Shown: positions 7,913 to 15,670, counted from the stretch's first letter. The stretch is 64,000 bases of DNA from JAJEEA01 sp965243615 (GCA_965243615.1 CBDEVO010000003.1:1240001-1304000), one strand, 5' to 3'. Notes: generated by a model from the sequence alone, not told the origin. Translations and numbers: made by a program.

Positions 7913-8448
7913 CGCTTCCTCCCCCGGAGGGCAGGCTTCCGGCGGCCCGCGCCGGTCGCGAGCCACTGCAGCACGGCCGCCTTGCTCCAGCGCGGGCGAC
8001 GGTCGATGCCCTGAATCGGGGACACCGGCAAGGCATGCGCGTTGAGCCGGCGCCTGATGGTCCTCGGGTGGCAGCGCAGCAGCGTGGCCAGATCTTCGAG
8101 GAACAACACGTCCGGCAACTCGTCCGACCCCACGTCCGGGCCCCACGGCTCTCGGTTGCCGCGGCGGCCCCCGGGGCGCCCGCCAAGCCGCGCTCCAACC
8201 GAACCCGGCTGCGGTTCAGGCATGCGGGCCAGGACCTCCTCCCGCGCCGCGTCCGCAGCCCGCTCCGCCTCCTCGAACAAGTCCAGGATCTTGGTAGCCC
8301 GTGCGGCGAATGCGGCCGGGGGCGGGGTGTACCCGTTGAGCCACGCGTTCAGGGCGGGTTGACTGACCCGCAGCATCGACGCGAGCTTGCGCTGCGACAG
8401 GCCGAGTTTCACGATGCGCGCGGCGATCGGCTGTGCCGGAGTGACCAT
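7909..8448 (-). CDS. Cro-like HTH fused to excisionase-like winged HTH
   Basis: 179 residues from an ATG with GGAGG 5 bases upstream. Residues 8-60 form an XRE-type helix-turn-helix (SQRKLASMLRVSQPALNAWL). After a Pro/Gly/Arg linker, residues 112-165 form a MerR/Xis-type winged helix (LEDLATLLRCHPRTIRRRL, then WSKAAVLQWLA) as found in recombination directionality factors. It is divergently transcribed from the CI-like repressor across a 66-base region with a promoter and a palindrome. The inferred role is a lytic or excision switch: repress the CI/integrase operon and direct excision. The coupling of both domains in one polypeptide is unusual. Confidence 0.75.
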   Translation of the reverse strand: MVTPAQPIAARIVKLGLSQRKLASMLRVSQPALNAWLNGYTPPPAAFAARATKILDLFEEAERAADAAREEVLARMPEPQPGSVGARLGGRPGGRRGNREPWGPDVGSDELPDVLFLEDLATLLRCHPRTIRRRLNAHALPVSPIQGIDRRPRWSKAAVLQWLATGAGRRKPALRGRKR

Positions 8449-8459
8449 TGGCGCCTCCA

Positions 8460-8488
8460 GAATTAGGGGGCACCAAGAATCCCGTCAA
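8460..8488 (-). promoter_or_regulatory. Sigma70-like promoter for the Cro/Xis-like gene
   Basis: On the minus strand TTGACG (8488-8483) is followed after 17 bases by TAATTC (8465-8460), 11 bases ahead of the ATG at 8448. The -35 matches consensus in five of six bases, the -10 less well. Confidence 0.5.
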
Positions 8489-8491
8489 CTG

Positions 8492-8504
8492 TAATCATTG
8501 ATTA
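8492..8504. promoter_or_regulatory. Palindromic operator of the repressor switch
   Basis: TAATCATTGATTA is a perfect 13-base odd palindrome between the two divergent genes. It lies directly upstream of the -35 of the leftward promoter and overlaps the presumed -10 region of the rightward one. It is a natural binding site for the CI-like or Cro-like protein. Confidence 0.55.
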
Positions 8505-8514
8505 TCATTGGCAG

Positions 8515-9225
8515 GTGAACATCATCGGGCAGCGACTGCGTGCGGCCCGCGCGCTCCGGGGTCTCAACCAGGCCCAGCTCGCCGCGAAGATCGCCCTCAC
8601 GCGAGAGGCGATCTCCATGGTCGAGCATGGGAAGTCGCGCCTTCGGGTCGACAGGCTGGCCACCGCCGCGAGGATGCTCGACGTGTCGACCGACTATCTG
8701 GAGGGGCTCACGGAGGACCCGACCCCCGCCGCGCAACTCACGCGCGCCCTGGCCGTCGTCACGGGCGGCGCGCCTCTCGATGACGGGCTCGGTCCCGCCG
8801 CAACCCGAGCAGACGGCGACTATGTCGGCGTCTACACGTTGGCTGCGTCTACCGGCGGCGGCGCCGTCGCGTACGACAAGCGCGTGACCGGCCGCATCAA
8901 GTTCCGAAGGGCGTGGCTGGCCCGCCATGGGCTCGTCGCCCACCACTGCCGTGTCGTCAAGGTCGTCGGCGAGTCCATGGAGCCGACCCTGTTCGACGGC
9001 TGTTCGATCCTCGTCAACCACGCGAGCCGCCGCCGGCGCCTCGGCCACATCTACGTTGTGCGCACCGTCGAGGCCCTTGTGGTCCAACGCGCGGGCAGGG
9101 ATCCGTCGGGCGTCTGGCAGCTCGTCAGCGACAACCCGGACAAGCTGACCTGGCCCAACCGCCCTTGGCCGCGCGACGCCCGGATCGTCGGAGAGGTCAG
9201 GTGGACCGCCAGGGCGTTCGTGTGA
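8515..9225 (+). CDS. CI/S24-type phage repressor
   Basis: 236 residues beginning at a GTG. Residues 3-60 are an XRE helix-turn-helix (LNQAQLAAKIALTREAISMV). Residues 115-230 form an S24/LexA-like domain with the catalytic serine motif GESMEP (Ser154). The lysine expected about 37 residues later is replaced by Gln191 (VVQRAG), so classic RecA-stimulated self-cleavage is doubtful. No ribosome site precedes the GTG; a -10-like TATCAT at 8504-8509 suggests a leaderless mRNA, as for lambda cI. The integrase starts 15 bases downstream, so repressor and integrase probably form one operon. It should silence the leftward replication genes through the 8492-8504 palindrome. Confidence 0.8.
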   Translation: MNIIGQRLRAARALRGLNQAQLAAKIALTREAISMVEHGKSRLRVDRLATAARMLDVSTDYLEGLTEDPTPAAQLTRALAVVTGGAPLDDGLGPAATRADGDYVGVYTLAASTGGGAVAYDKRVTGRIKFRRAWLARHGLVAHHCRVVKVVGESMEPTLFDGCSILVNHASRRRRLGHIYVVRTVEALVVQRAGRDPSGVWQLVSDNPDKLTWPNRPWPRDARIVGEVRWTARAFV

Positions 9226-9239
9226 AGGGAACTGATCCA

Positions 9240-10478
9240 ATGAAATCCACGCACAACGGCGTCGGCGCGCCACCGACAGACGCGAATGCCGCATCGGACA
9301 AGGGTGGTCGAGGCAGTGCGCCAACACCTCGGCGGCGAATCCAAGCGGCGGGATCAGATGCGGCTTCGCCGCAGTCAACGACGAAGGCAAGGCCCGAGTC
9401 GCAGTCGCGCCGCCGCGTGCGCGTTGCCCAGGGGATCTACCGCGATCGTTGGGGCTTGGCGGCCACGGTCAAGGTGAACGGCGTCCAACGAGAGATCCGT
9501 TTCCCGCCCGGCACGCCCCTCAAGACCATCCGGGCGCGCCGGGACGAGCTACGCGCCGGCATGCGGACGCTCCCTGTCGGCGAGCGGCATACGCTGGCCG
9601 ACGATGCGTCTCGGTACCTCCGGCAGATCGGCAACGAGCTCGTGAGCATTGCGGACCGTCGGCACTACATCGGGGAGTGGGCCGCGCGCTTCGGCCACCT
9701 CAATACCCTCGTGCTGCCGCAGCACATGGCGGCGCTGAACGATCAGATGCGCAAGTGGCGGGAGACTCTGTCCGTCTCGGCGTGCAACCATCGACGGGAC
9801 GCGCTGACGAACCTGGTGAAGGTGCTCTACGGACGCCGGGCGGCGTCCGAGCTGGTGGACCTCGTTCGCTTCACGCGTCCGGCTCCCCGGCCGCGGTGGC
9901 TCGACCGCGCTCACATCGCGGACGTGCTGGCGCAGTTGACGCCGGGGTCCAAGACCGTGGTACGCTTAAGGTTGATGCACTGGACGGGGATGCGGCCGTC
10001 GCAGATGGGACGCCTCCGGCCGGAGGACTTCCGCCTCGACGAACCGACACCGTTCGTCGCGGTGCCACGCGGCAAGGGAGGACGGCTGGCGGCGGTCCCG
10101 CTCGTCGGCGAAGGGCTGGATGCGGCCCGCGAGTTCATGGCGATTGCCGCCTATGGGAGCTGGTCCTGCCCGAGTGCGAACCGGGCGCTGGAAGGCGCGG
10201 CTCGCAAGGCCGGGCGCCCTGCGTTCACCGTGTATCAGATCCGCCACGCCTTCGCGACGGGGCTGCGGCGGACGGGATCGGACGTGGCCGACATTCAGGA
10301 TCTGTACGGGCATACGGATCCCGAGACGACGATGATCTATGCGCCGCCGCAGTTGCAGAAGCACGCGGAAGCGATCGAGCGCTTGCAGCGAGCCGACCGG
10401 GCGCCGGTGCCGGTCGAGGGAGGTATTCGGCTGGCAGTACCGGCTGGCAGTACCGATGAAGCACCCGTAAGTCGTTGA
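9240..10478 (+). CDS. int: Tyrosine recombinase (integrase)
   Basis: 412 residues from an ATG at 9240 (AAGGGA 9 bases upstream). The C-terminal catalytic domain carries Arg252 (WTGMRPSQ), Lys279 (RGKGGR), the box YQIRHAFAT (Arg335, His336; the usual first His is Tyr332), His358 (LYGHTD) and the nucleophile Tyr367 (MIYAPP). The N-terminal 60 residues are a low-complexity Ser/Thr/Arg tail, followed by an arm/core-binding region. The gene ends 11 bases before tRNA-Arg, the likely attachment site. A tandem 13-base duplication near the 3' end (10428-10453) shifts the last residues into another frame; without it the protein would end in GIRLAVPMKHP. The catalytic core is intact. Confidence 0.9.
   Translation: MKSTHNGVGAPPTDANAASDKGGRGSAPTPRRRIQAAGSDAASPQSTTKARPESQSRRRVRVAQGIYRDRWGLAATVKVNGVQREIRFPPGTPLKTIRARRDELRAGMRTLPVGERHTLADDASRYLRQIGNELVSIADRRHYIGEWAARFGHLNTLVLPQHMAALNDQMRKWRETLSVSACNHRRDALTNLVKVLYGRRAASELVDLVRFTRPAPRPRWLDRAHIADVLAQLTPGSKTVVRLRLMHWTGMRPSQMGRLRPEDFRLDEPTPFVAVPRGKGGRLAAVPLVGEGLDAAREFMAIAAYGSWSCPSANRALEGAARKAGRPAFTVYQIRHAFATGLRRTGSDVADIQDLYGHTDPETTMIYAPPQLQKHAEAIERLQRADRAPVPVEGGIRLAVPAGSTDEAPVSR
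10428..10453. repeat. Tandem 13-base duplication in the integrase 3' end
   Basis: CGGCTGGCAGTAC occurs twice without spacer. The unit is not a multiple of three, so the duplication changes the final integrase residues and moves the stop from about 10470 to 10478. Confidence 0.85.
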
Positions 10479-10489
10479 TTCCAAAGGAC

Positions 10490-10566
10490 GCGCCCTTAGC
10501 TCAGCTGGATAGAGCGTCTGGCTACGAACCAGGAGGCCGCAGGTTCGAATCCTGCAGGGCGCGCCA
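10490..10566 (+). tRNA. tRNA-Arg(ACG)
   Basis: 77 bases with a complete cloverleaf: acceptor GCGCCCT pairs with AGGGCGC, anticodon stem TCTGG/CCAGG with loop CTACGAA (anticodon ACG), T arm GCAGG-TTCGAAT-CCTGC, discriminator G and encoded CCA. The anticodon needs A34-to-inosine editing by TadA, whose gene lies at 15115. The integrase stop is only 11 bases upstream, so the tRNA has little room for its own promoter and may rely on transcription from the element. Confidence 0.97.
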
Positions 10567-10722
10567 CTTCCTCCCCTCACGATCCCGTCCCGGTTTCGAT
10601 CGCGGCCGCCGTCCTGCCGGGCGCTGTGGTCTGAGTCACCGCGTGCTGCCTCTCGACGTTCTCCCGTGGTGCGTTCGGCCGTCGCGGCCGCCGAGCATCC
10701 ATCGTATCCTACGGTCCCGTCG

Positions 10723-10751
10723 TTGAACCCGATGCGTCCCGGCGATAGTAT
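10723..10751 (+). promoter_or_regulatory. Sigma70-like promoter for the PQQ dehydrogenase
   Basis: TTGAAC (10723-10728), a 17-base spacer and TAGTAT (10746-10751) precede the GTG start at 10786 by 34 bases. Confidence 0.5.
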
Positions 10752-10785
10752 GCCTGCGACGAGATACGACGGCTGGAGGAGAACC

Positions 10786-12753
10786 GTGTCACTGAGACGG
10801 ATGTGTTCGACCCTCGTCCTGTTCGCGTTCGCGTCGCTCGTGCTCGCGGCCGGCGGCCACGCGCAGCCGGCCGGCGACCTCGAGTGGCCGACCTACGGCG
10901 GCGACCTCGCGAGCACCCGCTACTCGCCGGCCGACCAGATCACGGCCGACAACTTCGCCGACCTCGAGCTCGCGTGGACGCTCGCCACCGACAACTTCGG
11001 CCCCGAGCCCGAGTACAACCTGCAGTCGACGCCCCTCATGGTCGGCGGGGTGCTGTACACGACGGCGGGCACCCGGCGGGCCGTCGTCGCGGCCGACGCC
11101 GCCACGGGCGAGCTGCTGTGGACGCACCGCCTCGACGAGGGCGAGCGGGGCGCGGCGGCGCCGCGGCGGCTGTCGGGGCGCGGTCTGGCGTACCGCGACA
11201 ACGGCGGCGCGGGCGAGATCTTCTACGTCACCCCGGGCTACCAGCTCATCGGCCTCGACGCCGCGACGGGCCGGCGGCTGACGGGCTTCGGCGAGGCCGG
11301 CATCGTCGACCTGAAGCTGACCCTGGACCAGGACATCGACCCGGTGACGGGCGAGGTGGGGCTGCACGCCGCCCCCATCGTGTCCGGCGACACCATCGTG
11401 GTCGGGGCCGCGCACCTGCCGGGCGGCCGGCCGCGGTCGATGCAGAACGTCAAGGGGCACATCCGCGGCTTCGACGCCCGCACCGGCGACCGGAAGTGGA
11501 TCTTCCACACCGTGCCCGGCGCCGACGAGTTCGGCAACGACACCTGGCTCGGCGACTCGTGGCGCTACACGGGCAACACCGGGGTGTGGGGGCAGATGAC
11601 CGTCGACGCCGAGCTCGGCATCGCCTACTTCGCCACCGAGATGCCCACCAACGACTACTACGGCGGGCACCGGCACGGCGACAACCTGTTCTCGGACAGC
11701 CTCGTCGCCGTCGACCTCGAGACCGGCGAGCGCCTCTGGCACTTCCAGTTCATCCACCACGACGTGTGGGACTGGGACCTGCCGTGCGCGCCGATCCTGG
11801 TGGACATCACCGTGGACGGGCGGGAGATCAAGGCCGTCGCCCAGCCCAGCAAGCAGACGTGGCTGTACGTCTTCGACCGGGTCACCGGCGAGCCGGTGTG
11901 GCCCATCGAGGAGCGCCCCGTCGAAGCGTCGAACGTGCCGGGCGAGCTGCTGGCGCTCACCCAGCCGTTTCCCACCCGGCCCCCCGCCTACGACCGGCAG
12001 GGGGTGGGCGTCGAAGACCTCGTCGACTTCACGCCCGAGCTGCGGGCCGAGGCCGAGCGCATCGTGTCGAACTACCGCATGGGCCCGATCTTCACGCCGC
12101 CGACGGTCTCGGTGCCGGAGGGGCCGTGGGGCACCCTGATGCTGCCGTCGCAGGCGGGGGGCACCAACTGGCCGGGGGCCTCGTACGACCCCGAGACCGG
12201 CATCATGTACCTCTACAGCTACACCCAGGTGGTGTCGCTGGGGCTCGTCAACGACCCCGAGCAGTCGGACATGAACTTCATCCGGGGGCGGGCGCCGGAG
12301 ATCTCGGCCGTCGAGGCGTCGCTGACCATCGACGGCATCCCCATCATCAAGCCGCCGTGGGGGCGGATCACGGCCATCGACCTGAACCGGGGCGAGATCG
12401 TCTGGCAGGTGCCGCACGGCGAGACGCCCGACAACATCCGGAACCACCCCCGGCTGGAGGGGGTCGACATACCCCGCACGGGCCGCGTCGGGCGCATCGG
12501 GACGCTGAACACGAAGACCCTCGTTATCGCGGGCGAGGGGGGGATCTTCACCACCCCGTCGGGCGAGCCCGGCGCCATGCTTCGGGCCTACGACAAGATG
12601 ACCGGCGAGGAGGTGGGCGAGGTGTACATGCCGGCGCCCCAGTCCGGCTCGCCGATGACCTACGTGCTCGACGGCGTGCAGTACATCGTGGTCGCCACCA
12701 GCGGCAGCGGCCAACCCGGGCGGCTGCTGGCGTATCGGCTGCCGCCCGAGTAG
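10786..12753 (+). CDS. PQQ-dependent dehydrogenase, exported quinoprotein
   Basis: 655 residues from a GTG at 10786 with GGAGGAG 4 bases upstream. Longer in-frame starts lack ribosome sites. A signal peptide (hydrophobic core LVLFAFASLVLAAGG, cut after HAQ) directs it to the periplasm. The mature part shows the repeated blade motifs of the eight-bladed glucose/alcohol dehydrogenase propeller, for example WPTYGGDLASTRYSPADQI near the start, FQFIHHDVWDWDLPCAP, then YVFDRVTGEPVWPIEERPVE. No cytochrome c domain and no N-terminal membrane anchor of Gcd type. It should oxidise a sugar or alcohol and pass electrons to the quinone pool via a partner; substrate unknown. A paralogue lies at 44988-46964. 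A threonine-aldolase-like gene follows after 70 bases. Confidence 0.88.
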   Translation: MSLRRMCSTLVLFAFASLVLAAGGHAQPAGDLEWPTYGGDLASTRYSPADQITADNFADLELAWTLATDNFGPEPEYNLQSTPLMVGGVLYTTAGTRRAVVAADAATGELLWTHRLDEGERGAAAPRRLSGRGLAYRDNGGAGEIFYVTPGYQLIGLDAATGRRLTGFGEAGIVDLKLTLDQDIDPVTGEVGLHAAPIVSGDTIVVGAAHLPGGRPRSMQNVKGHIRGFDARTGDRKWIFHTVPGADEFGNDTWLGDSWRYTGNTGVWGQMTVDAELGIAYFATEMPTNDYYGGHRHGDNLFSDSLVAVDLETGERLWHFQFIHHDVWDWDLPCAPILVDITVDGREIKAVAQPSKQTWLYVFDRVTGEPVWPIEERPVEASNVPGELLALTQPFPTRPPAYDRQGVGVEDLVDFTPELRAEAERIVSNYRMGPIFTPPTVSVPEGPWGTLMLPSQAGGTNWPGASYDPETGIMYLYSYTQVVSLGLVNDPEQSDMNFIRGRAPEISAVEASLTIDGIPIIKPPWGRITAIDLNRGEIVWQVPHGETPDNIRNHPRLEGVDIPRTGRVGRIGTLNTKTLVIAGEGGIFTTPSGEPGAMLRAYDKMTGEEVGEVYMPAPQSGSPMTYVLDGVQYIVVATSGSGQPGRLLAYRLPPE

Positions 12754-12823
12754 GCGGTTCGCGGGTGCTCAACCGCCGGGCGACGGTTCCCGGCCGAGCG
12801 GCAACATCAGAAGGAGCGGCGCC

Positions 12824-14008
12824 ATGACTCGCAACTCGACATCCATCGACCGCCGGCGGTTTCTGCAGACCGGCGCGCTCGGCCTCGGCGCGGGGGCACT
12901 CGGCCCCGGCCTGGCCGCGGGCCAGGGCGTCGGGAGCGGGTCGGGGAGCGTGGCCGAGCCGGGGGGCGGCCGGGTCCGGATGAGCGGCGACGGCCTGGGG
13001 TTGACCCCGGCCGACCACGGCCGGATTCTCAGCCGGCTCGCCGACGAGGGGCGCATCGCCCGCGACAGCTACTCGAACGGCGGCGTCGTCGGCGAGCTCG
13101 AGGAGCGGTTCGCGGCGCTGCTCGGCAAGGAGCGCGCGGTGTTCATGCCGACCGGCACCCTCGCCAACCACCTCGCGGTGCGCGCGCTCGCCGGGGGTCG
13201 GGGCCGGGCCATCCTGCAGGCCGAGGCCCACCTCTACAACGACTCGGGCGACTGCGTGCAGACGTTGAGCGGCATCACCCTGATGCCGCTGGCGCCGGGC
13301 CGGGCCACGTTCACCCTCGAGGAGGTGCAGGAGGTCGTCGATCGCACCGCCGGCGGCCGGGTGTCGAGGCCGGTCTCGGTGATCTCCATCGAGACCCCGG
13401 TGCGCCGCCGTTTCGGCGAGCGGTTCGACCAGGCCGAGCTCGACCGCATCACCGCGTTCGCGCGCGAGCAGGGCATCGGGCTGCACATGGACGGCGCCCG
13501 GCTCTTCCTGCAGAGCGCGTGCACGGGGATCGACGTGGCGGAGTACGCGCGGCCCTTCGATACGGTGTACGTCTCGCTCTACAAGTACTTCAACGCGGCG
13601 TCCGGCGCGATCCTGGCCGGCCCGCGGGCCCTGCTCGACGACATGTACCACACGCGCCGGATGTTCGGGGCGGGGCTGCCCGGGGCGTGGCCGTTCGCGG
13701 CGGTGGCCCTGCACCACGTGCCGGGATTCGTCGATCGCTTCCGCCGGGCCGTCGAGGTGTCGGAGGCGTTCATCGATCGGCTCACCCGGCACGAGGCGTT
13801 CGCGGTCGAGCGGATGCCGGCCCCCACGAACCTCTTTCGGCTGCGGGTGTCCACCGGCGACCCCGTCGGTTTCCGCGCGCGGCTGCGCGACCGGGGTGTC
13901 GACCTGGGGCGCCCCGGCCCGGACGGCAGCACTCTCGTCGGCGTCAACGAGACCTGGAACCGCCTGACCGCCGAGTCGCTGGCGGAGCGCTTTGCCGCGT
14001 CGCTGTAG
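12824..14008 (+). CDS. Tat-exported threonine-aldolase-like PLP enzyme
   Basis: 394 residues, AAGGAG 9 bases before the ATG. The N-terminus carries a twin-arginine motif (RRRFLQ, residues 10-15) and a Gly/Ala/Leu h-region. The body is a fold-type I PLP enzyme of the beta-eliminating lyase group: GTLANHLAVRA binds the phosphate, Asp223 (HMDGARLF) contacts the pyridine nitrogen and Lys254 (SLYKYFNAASG) should form the Schiff base. Threonine aldolases split beta-hydroxy amino acids to glycine plus an aldehyde. Known ones are cytosolic; Tat export would fit since the cofactor is loaded before transport. Downstream of a quinoprotein, so periplasmic catabolism is plausible, the aldehyde being a possible dehydrogenase substrate. 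Substrate not determinable. Confidence 0.82.
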   Translation: MTRNSTSIDRRRFLQTGALGLGAGALGPGLAAGQGVGSGSGSVAEPGGGRVRMSGDGLGLTPADHGRILSRLADEGRIARDSYSNGGVVGELEERFAALLGKERAVFMPTGTLANHLAVRALAGGRGRAILQAEAHLYNDSGDCVQTLSGITLMPLAPGRATFTLEEVQEVVDRTAGGRVSRPVSVISIETPVRRRFGERFDQAELDRITAFAREQGIGLHMDGARLFLQSACTGIDVAEYARPFDTVYVSLYKYFNAASGAILAGPRALLDDMYHTRRMFGAGLPGAWPFAAVALHHVPGFVDRFRRAVEVSEAFIDRLTRHEAFAVERMPAPTNLFRLRVSTGDPVGFRARLRDRGVDLGRPGPDGSTLVGVNETWNRLTAESLAERFAASL

Positions 14009-14252
14009 CGGCCGCGCCGGATCCTCTGGAGTCGACCGCCATCCGGAACAACGGCCTCCGCGGCCGCCGCCAGTGCGTAGTCGTGGCCGCGGGTGCCGGA
14101 TGAACCTTTGCCGCGACCCCGCCGTATACATCGGACAGGACGGGGGGGCGGCTGGCGGCATGGCCCGACCGCGTACCTCGGGTGAACACGCGGGCGCATG
14201 CGGCCCATCGACCCCGGTCGTGAGCATGGCCCGGAACCTGGGAGGGGAGACA

Positions 14253-14930
14253 GTGAGCAAGGCAATGACGGTTCGGCGCGCGGCGCTCGTGGCGATGACG
14301 GCGTTCGTGGCCTCGGGTGCGGCCATCGGCCTCCACGCCGCGCAGGCGCAGCAGGATCCGCAACCCTGGGTCCACGTCGACATGTCGGGGCGGACCAGCA
14401 TGAGCCTCAACCTGCCGCTCGCCGCCATCGAGGCGGCCCTGGCGATGGCGCCGGAAGCCATCGTCGACCGCGACGGGCAGCTTCAGCTCGGCGGCGAGCG
14501 CCAGATACCGGTGGCCGCGATTCGGGCCGCGTGGACGCAGCTCCGCGACGCCGGCGACGTCGAGATCGCCAACATCCAGGAGGAAGAGCAGAGCGTCCGC
14601 ATCGCCCGGGAAGGCGACACCATCCTGGTCGACGTCACGGGGACGGACGACGACGCCGGGCACGGGGACGACGCCGACGAGCATGACGCCGAGCACGATC
14701 GCGACGGCGACGGCGACGGCGACGGACACGGCCGCGGCCGCGGCTTCGCCGGCGAGGTGCAGGTCCGGGTGCCGGTGAGCGTGGTCGATGCGCTGCTGTC
14801 CGGCGCCGGAGAGACCCTCGATGTCCGCGCCGCCATCCAGCAGCTCAGCGCGCTGCGGGGCGAGATGGTCCAGGTGATCCATCCGGACGCCCGCATCCGG
14901 GTGTGGATCGACGAGAGCCCGACGCAGTAG
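14253..14930 (+). CDS. Exported protein with Asp/His-rich linker
   Basis: 225 residues from a GTG preceded by GGGAGGGGAGACA. An N-terminal signal peptide ends at about residue 32 (HAAQAQ). Residues 48-125 and 166-225 share a pattern (NLPLAAIEAALA versus VPVSVVDALLSG), so the protein may be two related halves. Between them, residues 131-164 are almost only Asp, His, Glu and Gly (TDDDAGHGDDADEHDAEHD, then DGDGDGDGHG), which could bind calcium or transition metals. No family recognised. It is likely periplasmic; role unknown. Confidence 0.65.
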   Translation: MSKAMTVRRAALVAMTAFVASGAAIGLHAAQAQQDPQPWVHVDMSGRTSMSLNLPLAAIEAALAMAPEAIVDRDGQLQLGGERQIPVAAIRAAWTQLRDAGDVEIANIQEEEQSVRIAREGDTILVDVTGTDDDAGHGDDADEHDAEHDRDGDGDGDGHGRGRGFAGEVQVRVPVSVVDALLSGAGETLDVRAAIQQLSALRGEMVQVIHPDARIRVWIDESPTQ

Positions 14931-15114
14931 CGGCCGGGGTCATGCCGCCGGAGCCGGACCGTACCGGCTTCGGGGCATCCAGCGACGAGAGCCCGATCCG
15001 GCGGCGGCCGCATAAGGTCGGCGCCGGGCAGGCAGGACGGGGCGGCCCGCGCAGTCGGGCGCCCCGTTCGCATGTACGAGCGAATCCGTTGATGCCGCGG
15101 GGGAACGCTGGGCG

Positions 15115-15612
15115 GTGACCGAGGTGGGGCCGGCCGCGGACGAACGGTGGATGCGCGAGGCGCTCGCCGAGGCGCGGCTCGCGCGCGGGCGGGGCGAGGT
15201 GCCGGTGGGCGCCGTCGTCGTGCTCGACGGCGCCGTCGTCGGGCGCGGGAGCAACCAGCCGATCCACGCGACGGACCCCACGGCCCACGCCGAGATCGTC
15301 GCCCTGCGCGACGCCGCCCGCGCCACCGGCAACTACCGGTTGACCGGGGCCGCGCTCTACGTGACGGTCGAGCCGTGCCTCATGTGCGCCGGCGCGCTGG
15401 TGCACGCCCGCGTCGGCCGGCTCGTCTTCGGCGCCGCCGAGCCCAAGGCGGGGGCGGTGCGCTCGACCATGCGCGCCCTCGACCACCCCGCGCTGAACCA
15501 TCGGATCGAGGTCGCCGGCGGCGTGCTCGGGCCCGAGTGCACAGAGCTGATTCAGACGTTCTTCGCACAGCGCCGGGCCGAGGTGAAAGGGTGGAACCAG
15601 ACACCTGGTTGA
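15115..15612 (+). CDS. tadA: tRNA-specific adenosine deaminase TadA
   Basis: 165 residues from a GTG at 15115. Zinc-site residues are all present: His58-Ala-Glu60 (TAHAEIVAL) and the PCLMC motif with Cys88 and Cys91. TadA converts A34 to inosine in tRNA-Arg(ACG), letting it read CGU, CGC and CGA. The substrate tRNA gene lies 4.5 kb upstream. Length and motif spacing match the family. The gene stands alone between two exported-protein genes. Confidence 0.95.
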   Translation: MTEVGPAADERWMREALAEARLARGRGEVPVGAVVVLDGAVVGRGSNQPIHATDPTAHAEIVALRDAARATGNYRLTGAALYVTVEPCLMCAGALVHARVGRLVFGAAEPKAGAVRSTMRALDHPALNHRIEVAGGVLGPECTELIQTFFAQRRAEVKGWNQTPG

Positions 15613-15636
15613 CGTTCTCGGAGGACGGGTTAACAT
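15609..15636 (+). promoter_or_regulatory. Sigma70-like promoter for the VWFA-related gene
   Basis: TTGACG (15609-15614), a 16-base spacer and TAACAT (15631-15636) lie at the 3' end of tadA. If used, transcription starts near 15643, which excludes the ATG at 15635 and favours the ATG at 15671. Confidence 0.45.
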
Positions 15637-15670
15637 GGTCGTAACTCGTCAAGAAGGGTTGGGTATCCGC

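Larger units (their letters stand above)
1..10489. mobile_element. Integrated plasmid/phage-like element, right part
   Basis: The segment combines an integrase next to a tRNA gene, a CI-like repressor facing a Cro/Xis-like protein, a plasmid RepA, iterons, a RepB-type primase and two ArdC-like proteins. All genes from 8448 down to 1 read leftward; the repressor and integrase read rightward. The right boundary is placed at the 5' end of tRNA-Arg because ordinary chromosomal genes begin after it. The left boundary is outside the window, and no second att copy was found inside. No capsid, terminase, relaxase or type IV secretion gene is visible, so phage, integrative plasmid and mobilizable island all remain possible. 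Confidence 0.8.

Noticed and set aside
8515..9225. SOS-type LexA
   Set aside because: The fold is S24-like but the lysine of the dyad is Gln, the HTH is XRE and the gene is linked to an integrase, so a phage repressor fits better.
9966..10580. Minus-strand frame over tRNA-Arg containing CRIRTCGLLVRSQTLYP
   Set aside because: A well-known artefact of translating a tRNA gene on the wrong strand. The same holds for frames over tRNA-Ser at 34280-34892.
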